Below are positions 8,404 to 16,907 of a stretch of DNA of 64,000 nt, piece after piece; within the stretch, counting starts at the first letter, position 1; each line of letters begins with the position of its first letter. Position numbers and translations under genes: made by a program. The DNA is taken from assembly GCA_035505375.1 (NCBI GenBank), contig DATJQV010000024.1:1-64000 (forward strand), in the 5' to 3' direction. The stretch is from a bacterium. GTDB lineage: Bacteria > Hydrothermota > Tepidihabitantia > Tepidihabitantales > Tepidihabitantaceae. The notes beneath the pieces are model-generated. The model did no database searches. It was not told the DNA's origin and saw only the letters and a list, made by a program, of their open reading frames with translations.

Positions 8404-9819
8404 TTATCTCACCTTCACCATGCGCAGGGACACGCCATGTTCACCGCCGGGCCTGATGAAGTACACGGCCGGTGCGAGTCCTTCTCCGACTCGATTTCCC
8501 CGGTAGGTCCCGACCATCTTGCCGGAGATGTCGTAGAGGTCAAACCGCTCAGCCTCGTGCCCGGGAATGCGGGTAAAGGAGGTGAACGGGTTGGGTGTTG
8601 CACTCAGGCTGCCCGCTGCCAGCGGCCGACCGCTCACCGTTTCTTCGACGCCCGGATTCCCGCTCGCGTTCGTCTTGACGAGATAGACATCGTAGTCACC
8701 TGCCCCGAATGAGGAGCTGTACCCGGCGATGATGTAGCCGCCATCCGATGTCTGCTCGACGGAGTTGGCGATGTCGCGGTCGCCCCCGCCGATGGACCTT
8801 GTCCACATGCTGTCTCCGGCAGAATTAGTCTTGATGAGGTAGTAGTTGTAGGGGTCCAGATGGGGGCCGGGCGTGATCCCGGCGATGATGTAACCGCCAT
8901 CCGAGGTCTGCTGAACTGAGTTGCCGTCATCGTAGCCCGTGGTGCCGAATGTCCGCGTCCAGGCGGTATCGCCGGAGGCGTTCAACTTGAGGAGCCAGAC
9001 ATCATCGGCGCCTGACCCGAAGGACTGCGTGTACCCGGTGACGATGTAACCTCCGTCCTGTGTCTGCTGGACCGAGGTGGCCGCATCGTTACCGGTCCCG
9101 CCATAGGTCCGGGTCCAGACGGTATCACCGGAGCTGTTGGTCTTGACAAGATAGACGTCGTAGGCGCCCGCCCCGAAGGACTCCGTCTCTCCGGCGATGA
9201 TGTAGCCGCTGTCCGAGGTCTGCTGAACCGAACGGGCATCGTCGTAGTTGGTCCCGCCAAAGGTCTTGGTCCAAGTGACGCTGCCCGAGGAATTCGTCTT
9301 GATTAACCAGACGTCATCGGAGCCCGCCCCGTAGGCGTCGGTGTAGCCGGCGACGATGTAGCCGCCGTCCTTGGTCTGCTGGCAGGAGTACGCCGCGTTC
9401 CAGCCGGTCTGTCCTGCTCCGCCGAGGGTCGTGTCCTGCCACGCGAGGTTGCCCACGCTGTCCGTCTTGAGGAGGTAGACAAGGCTGTTCTGCGCTCCGA
9501 AGGAGGCGGTGTATCCGGCGATGATGTATCCTCCGTCTGCGGTCTGCCGGACGCAGCGGGCGTCATCCTCGAACCCGCCGCCGTAGGTCCGGGTCCAGGC
9601 AGTGTCACCGGAAGCATTCGTCTTGATGAGATAAACGTCGTACCCATTCGAGCCGAACGAACGACTTTCTCCTACGACGATGTAGCCACCGTCCTTTGTC
9701 TGCTCGACCGACCATGAGTAGTCGTTGGCCGTCCCTCCGTAGACCTTCGTCCACATCTGCTGGGCAGGGGCGTAGGACATCAGAACGAGACCGAAGAGCG
9801 CAGCGCTGATTGTCTTCAT
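8404..9819 (-). CDS. Secreted delta-60-like repeat protein with C-terminal sorting domain (tandem paralogue)
   Basis: About 471 residues with the same plan as its downstream neighbour: signal peptide (ISAALFGLVLMSYAPAQQ), about eight propeller-type repeats (for example TKDGGYIVVGESRSFGS and DVYLIKTNASGDT), then the sorting domain (SATPNPFTSFTRI…YDISGKMVG…GLAPAVYF). The ATG at 9819 is chosen because AAAGGA lies about eleven bases upstream and the signal peptide begins there; an in-frame ATG at 9840 would add seven residues. The two genes likely arose by tandem duplication, and a third relative is at 16908. Repeat counts are by eye. Confidence 0.85.
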   Translation of the reverse strand: MKTISAALFGLVLMSYAPAQQMWTKVYGGTANDYSWSVEQTKDGGYIVVGESRSFGSNGYDVYLIKTNASGDTAWTRTYGGGFEDDARCVRQTADGGYIIAGYTASFGAQNSLVYLLKTDSVGNLAWQDTTLGGAGQTGWNAAYSCQQTKDGGYIVAGYTDAYGAGSDDVWLIKTNSSGSVTWTKTFGGTNYDDARSVQQTSDSGYIIAGETESFGAGAYDVYLVKTNSSGDTVWTRTYGGTGNDAATSVQQTQDGGYIVTGYTQSFGSGADDVWLLKLNASGDTAWTRTFGTTGYDDGNSVQQTSDGGYIIAGITPGPHLDPYNYYLIKTNSAGDSMWTRSIGGGDRDIANSVEQTSDGGYIIAGYSSSFGAGDYDVYLVKTNASGNPGVEETVSGRPLAAGSLSATPNPFTSFTRIPGHEAERFDLYDISGKMVGTYRGNRVGEGLAPAVYFIRPGGEHGVSLRMVKVR

Positions 9820-9840
9820 CCGAGGACATTCCTTTCTCAT

Positions 9841-10210
9841 CTACTGCTGTTGTCTGTGGAATTACCTGTTCCCAGCTTCCGCCCGACCGACCTCGCCGGG
9901 GTGAAAACCTACTGAAAAGCACACTCCGTGTCAATTGTTCATGTCGTTACTGAGTCCGACACGGAAACTCGCCACGAAGACACGAAGAGGGTGAGGGCTG
10001 AAATGGGTCTTGTCTGCTTCGGGGCCAGCTATTTCGGATTCAGGGTCGCGGCGTCGGCTTGACATCGGGCGTCGAGAGCTATAGCATGACCCGTTCACGG
10101 GTTGCGTGTTGCTGTAACCGTGAGCGCCGGCCGCGGGGCAGCCGCGAAGCGGAGTTCTGTGCCTCGACGGTCGGAGGTTGTGGACTGCCAAGCTGTAAGA
10201 GGGAGGTTGT
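9841..10210. other. Intergenic region with promoter and one dispersed repeat
   Basis: About 370 bases between divergent genes. It holds a degenerate copy of the CCAAGACACAAAG repeat near 9970-9990 (GCCACGAAGACACGAAGAG) and the promoter listed at 10059. No gene is supported. Confidence 0.5.
10059..10085 (+). promoter_or_regulatory. Probable promoter for the 10211 gene
   Basis: TTGACA (10059-10064), a 15 bp spacer and TATAGC (10080-10085) lie about 125 bases upstream of the secreted-protein gene. The spacer is one base shorter than in other promoters of this window. Confidence 0.5.
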
Positions 10211-12487
10211 ATGAATCAGGCAGCACTTAGGACAGGGACCGTAGTGATCTTGGCTCTGGTATTCTCGGCCGGAATAGCAGCGGCTGCGACACCGAGAGCA
10301 CTTGTGACCTCGGGGGATATCCAACATGGCGGCCGGCAGACGCAGTCATCCCTTGAAAAGGCGAAGGCGGCGGCCTGCCCGCGACCGCTCGGGAAGGGCG
10401 GACCGGAACAGGGCCGGCGTGAATCGTCGGGCGGCCCGGACGACTACGGCTATGTCTTTCTGGATGAGACCGAGGTCGGCGGTCCGACCTACAACTGGAT
10501 TGACACCGTCGGTGCGACCGGCCTCAGTATCACCGGTGACGACACCTTCGAGATGGTCGCCTTGCCCTTCACGTTTACGTTCTACGGCACGGGTTACGAC
10601 TATTGTTACCCGTCCACGAACGGGCAGATGGGGCTCAGCTCCGGTATCCGGAACTATTCCAACTACGCGCTGCCGACCACGTATCTTCCGGCCAACCACC
10701 TGTGTCCGTACTGGGACGACCTGTACGTAGACACCAGCTCGAGCATCCTCTATAAGACCGTTGGCACGGCCCCGAACCGGAAGTTCGTCGTCATCTGGGA
10801 CAGCGTCCGCACGCTCAGCTACAGCTATCGACTCGTGTTCGAGGCCATACTGAGCGAGTCCGACAACAGCATCACCTACCAGTACCGATACCTGGATACG
10901 GGTGCGATGGGCCAGTCGGCCACGGTGGGCGAACAGCAGGCCCAAACCGGCAACAACTACCTGCAGTACTCATACAACACCAACTCCCTGATTGAGGGCC
11001 GGGCCATAAAGTTCTGGAGGCCGCAGTACACGGCCGATGTCGGCACGCGCCGGATTGTCGCGCCCCAGGGCTTCTACCTCGCGGACACGATTCACCCATC
11101 GGCCATTGTCAAGAACTACGGCACGGCCTCCCAGTCCAACTTCGGCGTCAAACTCGACATCGGTGCCGGCTATACCAGCACCGTGAACGTAGCCGGCCCG
11201 CTTGCGCCCGGGGACACCTTTGTCGTCAACACCTTCGCACCGTGGGTTCCGACCATAGCGGGGCAATACGCCGTGGCCTGCTCCACTCGGCTCGCCGGCG
11301 ACATGTTCACTCTCAATGATAGGGAGACCACTTCCACGACGATTGTCAGCCTCGTCGAACACTTCGACTCGAGCAACGGCGGCTATGTGCCGTACCCCGA
11401 CTCGGGCCACTGGGTGTGGCGCGCTCCGGCCTACCCGCGGCCCTCGCCGCCATCCCCGCCCAACGTGTGGACCATCCCTGACTCAAGCACCTATCAAACA
11501 TACGAATCCAGCTACGTGGCCTCCTGCGTGTACATCGCCACCCAGGACTCGCCGATGGTCATGTTCTACCACTGGCTCTACTGCGAATCGTATTACGACG
11601 GCGGTAACTTCTCCTACTCGACCGACAACGGTTCCACCTGGACCATCCTCGACCCGGACGGCACCCGGGCGTACTACGGTACGCTGCGCTCGGGAGAGCG
11701 GGGTTACTCCGGCACCATCCCGTGGGAGATGGCCGCGTTCCAGGTCCCGGTCCTGCACGACAGCGCGTTCATGCTGCGCTGGAAGTTCATGAGTGACGTG
11801 TCGATCCAGTATGAAGGCGGCTGGATGTTCGACGACTTCGCCGGCGTCGGGATTGCCAGACCGCCGGCCGACGTCGGCGCAGTGCAGATTGTCGCGCCGG
11901 GCGACACGGTCCAGTCGGGCAGCGCCGTGGCTCCACGGGCCGCGGTCCGGAACTTCGGCAGCGCGCAGCAGACCTTCGTGGTCAGGTTCTCGGTCAGCGA
12001 CGGCTATCAGGATACGTTCCGGCTTACGCTCGCCGCCGGCCGGACCGACACGATCCAGTTCAAGAACTGGTCCGCCGATTCGCTCGGGACCTTCAGCATT
12101 GCCTGCTCCACCGAGCTGGCCGGCGACGTCGACCATGCCAATGACGCGGTCCATGGTTCGGTCGTGGTTGTGCCGTCCCTTGCGGTGACAGAGAAGCCCG
12201 GCCTGCCCGGCGTATTCGCTTTGGACAATGCCCTGCCGAACCCGTTCACGGGCAGGACCGTCGTCCGATTCGGCGTCGCCCACTCGGGGCAGACGAACGT
12301 AAGTATCTACTCACCTGCCGGTACGCTGGTCCGGACTCTCTGCAGCTCAGTCCTGACCCCGGCACGCTACTCACTCGCCTGGGACGGCAAGGATGAGAGA
12401 GGCCGTGCCGTGCCCGCCGGCGTCTACTTCTGTCGACTGCAGGCTGGTGGCAGGTCTACGAGCAAACGAATCACCCTCGTGAGATAG
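10211..12487 (+). CDS. Large secreted protein with C-terminal FlgD-like/sorting domain
   Basis: 758 residues. An N-terminal signal peptide (VVILALVFSAGIAAAA) is followed by a low-complexity linker and a domain of about 200 residues (DDYGYVFLDETEVGGPTYNW…) of a kind common in sorted extracellular proteins. Two CARDB-like repeats are recognisable as ADVG…RIVAPQG…VKNYGT and ADVGAVQIVAPGDT…VRNFGS, with a jelly-roll-like region between them (FDSSNGGYVPYPDSGHW…). The C-terminus is a FlgD-like Ig domain: LPNPFTGRTVVRF…YSPAGTLVRTL…WDGKDERGRAVPAGVYF. GAGGGAGG lies just upstream of the start. It is followed after 15 bases by an FG-GAP protein, so the two are probably co-transcribed. Domain names are from motif reading only. 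Confidence 0.8.
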   Translation: MNQAALRTGTVVILALVFSAGIAAAATPRALVTSGDIQHGGRQTQSSLEKAKAAACPRPLGKGGPEQGRRESSGGPDDYGYVFLDETEVGGPTYNWIDTVGATGLSITGDDTFEMVALPFTFTFYGTGYDYCYPSTNGQMGLSSGIRNYSNYALPTTYLPANHLCPYWDDLYVDTSSSILYKTVGTAPNRKFVVIWDSVRTLSYSYRLVFEAILSESDNSITYQYRYLDTGAMGQSATVGEQQAQTGNNYLQYSYNTNSLIEGRAIKFWRPQYTADVGTRRIVAPQGFYLADTIHPSAIVKNYGTASQSNFGVKLDIGAGYTSTVNVAGPLAPGDTFVVNTFAPWVPTIAGQYAVACSTRLAGDMFTLNDRETTSTTIVSLVEHFDSSNGGYVPYPDSGHWVWRAPAYPRPSPPSPPNVWTIPDSSTYQTYESSYVASCVYIATQDSPMVMFYHWLYCESYYDGGNFSYSTDNGSTWTILDPDGTRAYYGTLRSGERGYSGTIPWEMAAFQVPVLHDSAFMLRWKFMSDVSIQYEGGWMFDDFAGVGIARPPADVGAVQIVAPGDTVQSGSAVAPRAAVRNFGSAQQTFVVRFSVSDGYQDTFRLTLAAGRTDTIQFKNWSADSLGTFSIACSTELAGDVDHANDAVHGSVVVVPSLAVTEKPGLPGVFALDNALPNPFTGRTVVRFGVAHSGQTNVSIYSPAGTLVRTLCSSVLTPARYSLAWDGKDERGRAVPAGVYFCRLQAGGRSTSKRITLVR

Positions 12488-12502
12488 ACAGGAGCCCCTT
12501 GT

Positions 12503-14299
12503 ATGACATTCTATCTAACAATCTTGTTGACGACAGTGGCGCCCCTGCAGCCAGCGTTGAACATGAGAAGGGTCGCAGATCTGCCGTTCGGTCCGCTCTA
12601 TTACCGCGTCGTTTGCTGCGATAGCGACCACGACAGCTTGCCTGAGATCATGTTCAACGGTCTCCTGGAGTCCGGCTATCCATGTCTTGAGTTCTGGGAA
12701 CATCAGGGCTGGAATCGCTTCAGACTCGTCTACGCTGACACCGGTACGTACCCACCGCCTAATGGCATCTCGACCTGGGCTGCGATTCCCTACGACGCTG
12801 GTGACCTCAACGGAGACGGGCTGACCAGTGTTGTGTGTACCAATGTCGCGTACTTCAACCCGGACAGCGTGCGCGACATCGTCATGACATTGGAGAGCCC
12901 GGACAGCTTCAGCTATCCTACCAGGCTTTCATGGTACTACCGAAGTCATAGCGCCTACTCGGGGGATTTTCCTGCGTACATCGTACGCGACCTCGACCAC
13001 GACGGGCACAACGAGATCGTCGGCTGGTTGGAAGACAAGGGCACGTGCATCTGGAAGAACTTCGGTCACGACCAGAATGAGCTGAAGTGGACCGGCGACC
13101 TCCAGGGCGTAATGCTCAACTTCCGCGACTTCGACGGTGACGGGAAGATGGATATCGCCGTTGGTCCGTCGGGTGATGTTTGGGAGGATACCGGCAATTG
13201 CCAGCCTGAGTTGATCTGGAACAACACGTTCGGGTGGCTCGATGGCAATGACGCTTGGTCAACTACGGATATTGATGGCGACAGCAGACCTGAGTTCTAC
13301 ATATCGTACTTCGACTACGCATTGCACAGAATGTACCTGTGCATGTACCAGAGCGACGGCAACGGCGGTTTCACTCACACGCTGGCGGATTCCCTGACTT
13401 ACATCGGCACCGACGACTGGGGCCGAGCCAGCGCCGGCGGCGACATTGACGGCGACGGCGTTGACGAGTGCATCTGGACCACGTACGACAGCGTACGGGT
13501 GTACAAGGCATTCGGCCACAACGACCTGCGTAAGGTCTGGGAATGGCAGAGCGACCACCATCCACCCGGGTACAACGCGCTCTACGCCACGGTTTACGAC
13601 GTGAACAACGACGGGTACAACGAATTGCTTCTCGCGGGCAACTCGAAGATATCGATATTCGAGGTCGATGCGATAGACCTGCTGTCGCCAAATGGCGGGT
13701 GGTATCACGTCGGCGACACCATGCACATACGCTGGAAGACAAATCTGCCGCCACAGTGCAGTACGGTATCGCTGTTTGCGCGACTCGATACTCTCGGGCA
13801 CATGAGACCGATAAGGGCTCTGCTCTCACCCACTGACTCGCTCTGCGACTGGATTATCCCGCAGGACATGCCCGAGAGCATACGCATCGTGGCCATGGCG
13901 TACGGTCCTGGCGGCAAGCGGCAGTTTGACATGTCGGACAGCGCCGTGTGGATCCTTGGCGGCTACGGCGTGGCGGAGGGAACTCACAAGGTGCCGCTGC
14001 AATGGTCGCTTTCAGTCAGTCCGAATCCAGCCCGAGGCGCGTTCTCGGTGCGCTACGAGGTACCGGACTTGGGACACAATCCCAATTCCCTGGCGGAATT
14101 GGGTTATGTCCCGCGTCCTGTGTCCCTCGGCGTGTACGACGCTGACGGCAGGCTGGTAAGGTCACTGCGTCAAGGCAACGCTACGCCGGGCCGGTACGAG
14201 GCCAAGCTGCCTTCGGGTGCTCTTCCTGCCGGAATCTACTTCCTTCGTCTCGACGCGCCGGGATTCCGAGTGGTGAAGAAGGCGGTTGTGACGAGGTGA
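12503..14299 (+). CDS. Secreted FG-GAP/VCBS-repeat protein with sorting domain
   Basis: 598 residues. A short N-terminal hydrophobic stretch precedes a series of Ca-binding-type loops: DSDHDSLPEI, DLNGDGLTSV, DLDHDGHNEI, DFDGDGKMDI, DIDGDSRPEF, DIDGDGVDEC and DVNNDGYNEL. These mark FG-GAP/VCBS repeats that form a seven-blade propeller. An Ig-like segment (DLLSPNGGWYHVGDT) and the common sorting domain (SVSPNPARGAFSVRYEVP…GIYFLRL) follow. Within the sorting domain a 16-residue insert starting DLGHNPN is encoded by a palindromic element (14068-14112); removing it restores the family-like VRYEVP-RPVSLGVYDADG. An AGGAG site precedes the ATG. Likely surface-exposed; function unknown. Confidence 0.85.
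   Translation: MTFYLTILLTTVAPLQPALNMRRVADLPFGPLYYRVVCCDSDHDSLPEIMFNGLLESGYPCLEFWEHQGWNRFRLVYADTGTYPPPNGISTWAAIPYDAGDLNGDGLTSVVCTNVAYFNPDSVRDIVMTLESPDSFSYPTRLSWYYRSHSAYSGDFPAYIVRDLDHDGHNEIVGWLEDKGTCIWKNFGHDQNELKWTGDLQGVMLNFRDFDGDGKMDIAVGPSGDVWEDTGNCQPELIWNNTFGWLDGNDAWSTTDIDGDSRPEFYISYFDYALHRMYLCMYQSDGNGGFTHTLADSLTYIGTDDWGRASAGGDIDGDGVDECIWTTYDSVRVYKAFGHNDLRKVWEWQSDHHPPGYNALYATVYDVNNDGYNELLLAGNSKISIFEVDAIDLLSPNGGWYHVGDTMHIRWKTNLPPQCSTVSLFARLDTLGHMRPIRALLSPTDSLCDWIIPQDMPESIRIVAMAYGPGGKRQFDMSDSAVWILGGYGVAEGTHKVPLQWSLSVSPNPARGAFSVRYEVPDLGHNPNSLAELGYVPRPVSLGVYDADGRLVRSLRQGNATPGRYEAKLPSGALPAGIYFLRLDAPGFRVVKKAVVTR
14068..14112 (+). repeat. In-frame palindromic element, copy A
   Basis: CTTGGGACACAATCCC at the start and GGGTTATGTCCC at the end form an inverted repeat. 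The inner stem CCCAATTCC pairs with GGAATTGGG around the loop CTGGC. It lies in the FG-GAP gene and adds 16 codons with no frameshift. Copies B (25456) and C (47983) share the frame and outer arms but have different, still paired, inner stems. Confidence 0.85.
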
Positions 14300-14357
14300 G
14301 AAGCAAGTAGGCAGCAGACAGTAGGTAGTAGACAGTAGACGGTAGACAGTAGACAGG

Positions 14358-14385
14358 TCAGGGGCGGGCGAAGGTTCGCCCCTGA
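14358..14385 (+). terminator. Hairpin terminator after the FG-GAP gene
   Basis: TCAGGGGCG pairs with CGCCCCTGA around a ten-base loop, followed by GCTTTCTG. Upstream (14300-14357) is a low-complexity run of GTAGACAGTAGAC-type repeats. Confidence 0.6.
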
Positions 14386-14732
14386 GCTTTCTGTGGAGGA
14401 GCTAGTGGGCTGGAGCTTCGGTGCGTCAATATCGAGCCCACTCGACCGTGTTAGCCTTCCATCGTACCGCACCTCTCACCGGGTCAGCGATTCTGTTCCT
14501 CTACTCGTACTGCCTGTTTCACACCATCGCATTCCTGCATCGGGACTCTGAACAACTCAGCGCTCAAGAGTTGGAGACTAATCTCCGACCAAGAACCGCG
14601 GTATTTCAGAGTTCTGAGCCGTTCATCCCGGACCGCACCTGACGTAATGTGAAGTGTGGCAGCGAGATGACGTAAGGTACTCAAATGTAAGACTATAGTC
14701 GATGTGACTCATGAATCAGGATAGCACCTACC

Positions 14733-15044
14733 GGGTCACTCCCCGAGTCACTCCCCCAGTCACTCCCCGAATGACTCCCCGAGTGACTCCCCGAGTGAGT
14801 CGGTGAGTGACTTACCCAGTGAACTGGTGGGTGAACCAGTGGGTCAGTCGGGGGATTAGTTACCGACTGAGCTGGGGATTCATCTACCGACTTACTTGCA
14901 GGATAACTTAGTGGTTGAGTCGGTAGGTGACCCTTGGGGTGAGTCTGGGGATGAATTGGTAGATGAGCCGCTGGGTGACCTGCCGATTTACTCGGCAGAT
15001 GAGTTGCCGGGTGAATTGCGGGGTGTACTATCGGGTGAGCTACC
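14733..15044. repeat. Array 1: 26 units of a degenerate 12-bp repeat in strict register
   Basis: Read in 12-base steps, units run GGGTCACTCCCC, GAGTCACTCCCC, CAGTCACTCCCC, GAATGACTCCCC, GAGTGACTCCCC, GAGTGAGTCGGT … GATTTACTCGGC, AGATGAGTTGCC, GGGTGAATTGCG. The approximate consensus is GRGTGAvTyrCC. Point changes are many but no insertion or deletion breaks the register over 312 bases. Stops occur in every forward frame, so it is not coding as it stands. It lies in the 1.17 kb gap 14300-15472, which holds no supported gene. Confidence 0.85.
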
Positions 15045-15472
15045 GGATGCTGGCGTATGTGCCATGCGGCGCAGCGTTCGGCGGTGCTTCAGTTGCGGTG
15101 AGAACAGATAGGTTGGACGATGCCTGCGCGACAGTGACACGAATCGCGAAGAACTGAGCAATGGCCTGAGCGGCGCAATATTGCCTTGCGGAGCCGAAAC
15201 GGGGATGGGGCCACAACGCGGGCGGGACGCGCAAGTCAGAAGCCAGGAGGCAAAAGTCAAAGGTCAAGATGCCGTGAGGAGGACGGAATCTCTGAATTCT
15301 CTCGGGAACTTGAGCCGAAGCGAGGACCGGTCCGCGGAGAACCTGAGAGGAACTGGGGCGGAGCTGTTCCCGGTTTGGCTTGCAGAGTTCCGTCGAGACT
15401 TTCCGTGGCTTCACATTCACAGGATTGGTTAGTCAGGGTTGACCCGCAGTGCAGGTATCGGGAGAATTAGAC

Positions 15473-16867
15473 ATGAGCTCAAGAGTATCGATGAGATTAT
15501 GTTTGCTTATTGGTTTGGCCGTGACCGCGGGCTTCGGCGCTTTCGTCAAGTTCCCCTACCTGCAGAACCTGACCGACAGCACCATTGTGGTGCGCTGGCA
15601 GATGCCGACGGCCCAGCCGGGAAAGGTGCAGTACGGCCTGACTCCGGGCTACGGGTCGGAAGTCACAGACGCGGGAGCGAGCGTGGACCACGAGTTGACT
15701 CTGACCGGGCTCGCGAAGGACACTGTTTACCACTACCGGGCGATTTGCGGGTCGGACACGAGCGCGGACGCGATGTTTCCATCCGTTGTTACTCCCGACC
15801 GGCCGTTTCGTTTCTTCGCCTATGGCGACCACCGCACCGACAGCGCCGACCACCAGAGCGTCGTGAACCAAATGCTCCTGCAGTCGCCGCTGCCCGGCTT
15901 CGCCATCGATAACGGCGACTTGACCTATGACGGTTCCGATGCCACGTACCAGACGTACTTCAACATTGAGCGCAATCTGTGGAGCCGGATGCCGGTGTTC
16001 CCGACGCTTGGCAACCACGACGTCAACAACATCACCAATTGGCAGCGCTACCTTGCTTTACCGAACAACGAGCGCTGGTACACGTTTCACTACGGCAACT
16101 CGGTTTTCCACTGCATTGACGTTTATTCCACCTACGCTCCGGGTAGCACGCAGTACAACTGGCTGGTGTCCGAGTTCCAGGCAGACAGCGCGAATCCCGC
16201 GATCCGGCACATTTTCGTGCTCTTCCACGAGCCGCCGTACACGACCAATACCGGCCATTCGAGCAACACGACCGTACAGCAGTACCTGTGCCCGTTGTTC
16301 GAGTGGTATCATGTCGCGATTGCGTTCCAGGGGCACGTGCACTGCTACGAGCATGCGCTGGTGAATGGGGTCCACTACATCATCACCGGCGGCGGCGGCG
16401 CACCGCTTTACACCGGCTGGAATGCGCCCCAGCCTTGGGACATCTATCGCGAGGCGACGCTGGAGTTCGTGCTCGTGGACGTGAATGGTGACACGATAAG
16501 AACACGGGGCATCCGGCCGGATGGGACCGAGTTCGACCCACTGGTTCTTGGACCATACGGCATCCAGGAAAGTCCGAACGCCGAGCGGCGAACGCCGAAC
16601 ACCGGAGTCCAAATCACGAACCTGGTCAGCCCGACCGACGGGCGCGTCCAGTTCACCCTTGCTCTGGCCAAACCGGCGCAGGTGAATGCGATGCTCTACG
16701 ACCCGAGTGGACGCAGGCTGGCGGTGCTGGCGCAGGGCCTCTTCAACGTCGGCGACCACCAAGTCTCCTGGAACGGGAGCGAACTTGCACCCGGCGCGTA
16801 TTCGCTGGTGGTCGAATCAGGCAACCGTACCCAGGTGGAGCGGATAGTCGTCGTCGGGAGGAAGTAG
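15473..16867 (+). CDS. Secreted purple-acid-phosphatase-like metallophosphoesterase with sorting domain
   Basis: 464 residues. A signal sequence (LCLLIGLAVTAGFGAF) is followed by a fibronectin/PAP N-terminal domain (VKFPYLQNLTDSTIVVRWQM…YRAICG) and a calcineurin-like phosphoesterase domain. Metal-binding motifs are in order: GDHR, GDLTYDG, GNHDVNN, HEPPY and GHVHCYEH. The C-terminal sorting-type domain reads FTLALAKPAQVNAMLYDPSGRRLAVL… but lacks APGVYFVR, ending instead in APGAYSLVV. Start at 15473 because GGGAG precedes it; an in-frame ATG at 15449 has no site. A repeat-derived insert (SPNAERRTPNTG) links the two halves. Probably releases phosphate from organic phosphates outside the cell; the substrate is unknown. 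Confidence 0.88.
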   Translation: MSSRVSMRLCLLIGLAVTAGFGAFVKFPYLQNLTDSTIVVRWQMPTAQPGKVQYGLTPGYGSEVTDAGASVDHELTLTGLAKDTVYHYRAICGSDTSADAMFPSVVTPDRPFRFFAYGDHRTDSADHQSVVNQMLLQSPLPGFAIDNGDLTYDGSDATYQTYFNIERNLWSRMPVFPTLGNHDVNNITNWQRYLALPNNERWYTFHYGNSVFHCIDVYSTYAPGSTQYNWLVSEFQADSANPAIRHIFVLFHEPPYTTNTGHSSNTTVQQYLCPLFEWYHVAIAFQGHVHCYEHALVNGVHYIITGGGGAPLYTGWNAPQPWDIYREATLEFVLVDVNGDTIRTRGIRPDGTEFDPLVLGPYGIQESPNAERRTPNTGVQITNLVSPTDGRVQFTLALAKPAQVNAMLYDPSGRRLAVLAQGLFNVGDHQVSWNGSELAPGAYSLVVESGNRTQVERIVVVGRK

Positions 16868-16907
16868 GGTGGGTTACTGCCGGACGAAGTCAGGCGCTGG
16901 AAGCCGG

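Noticed and set aside
14711-14806. Short ORF beginning MNQDSTYRVTPRVTP over array 1
   Set aside because: It is repeat sequence with no ribosome site and ends when a unit changes to contain TGA.
14733-15044. CRISPR array as an explanation of the periodic repeats
   Set aside because: Units are 12 bases with no distinct spacers, and no cas gene is present.
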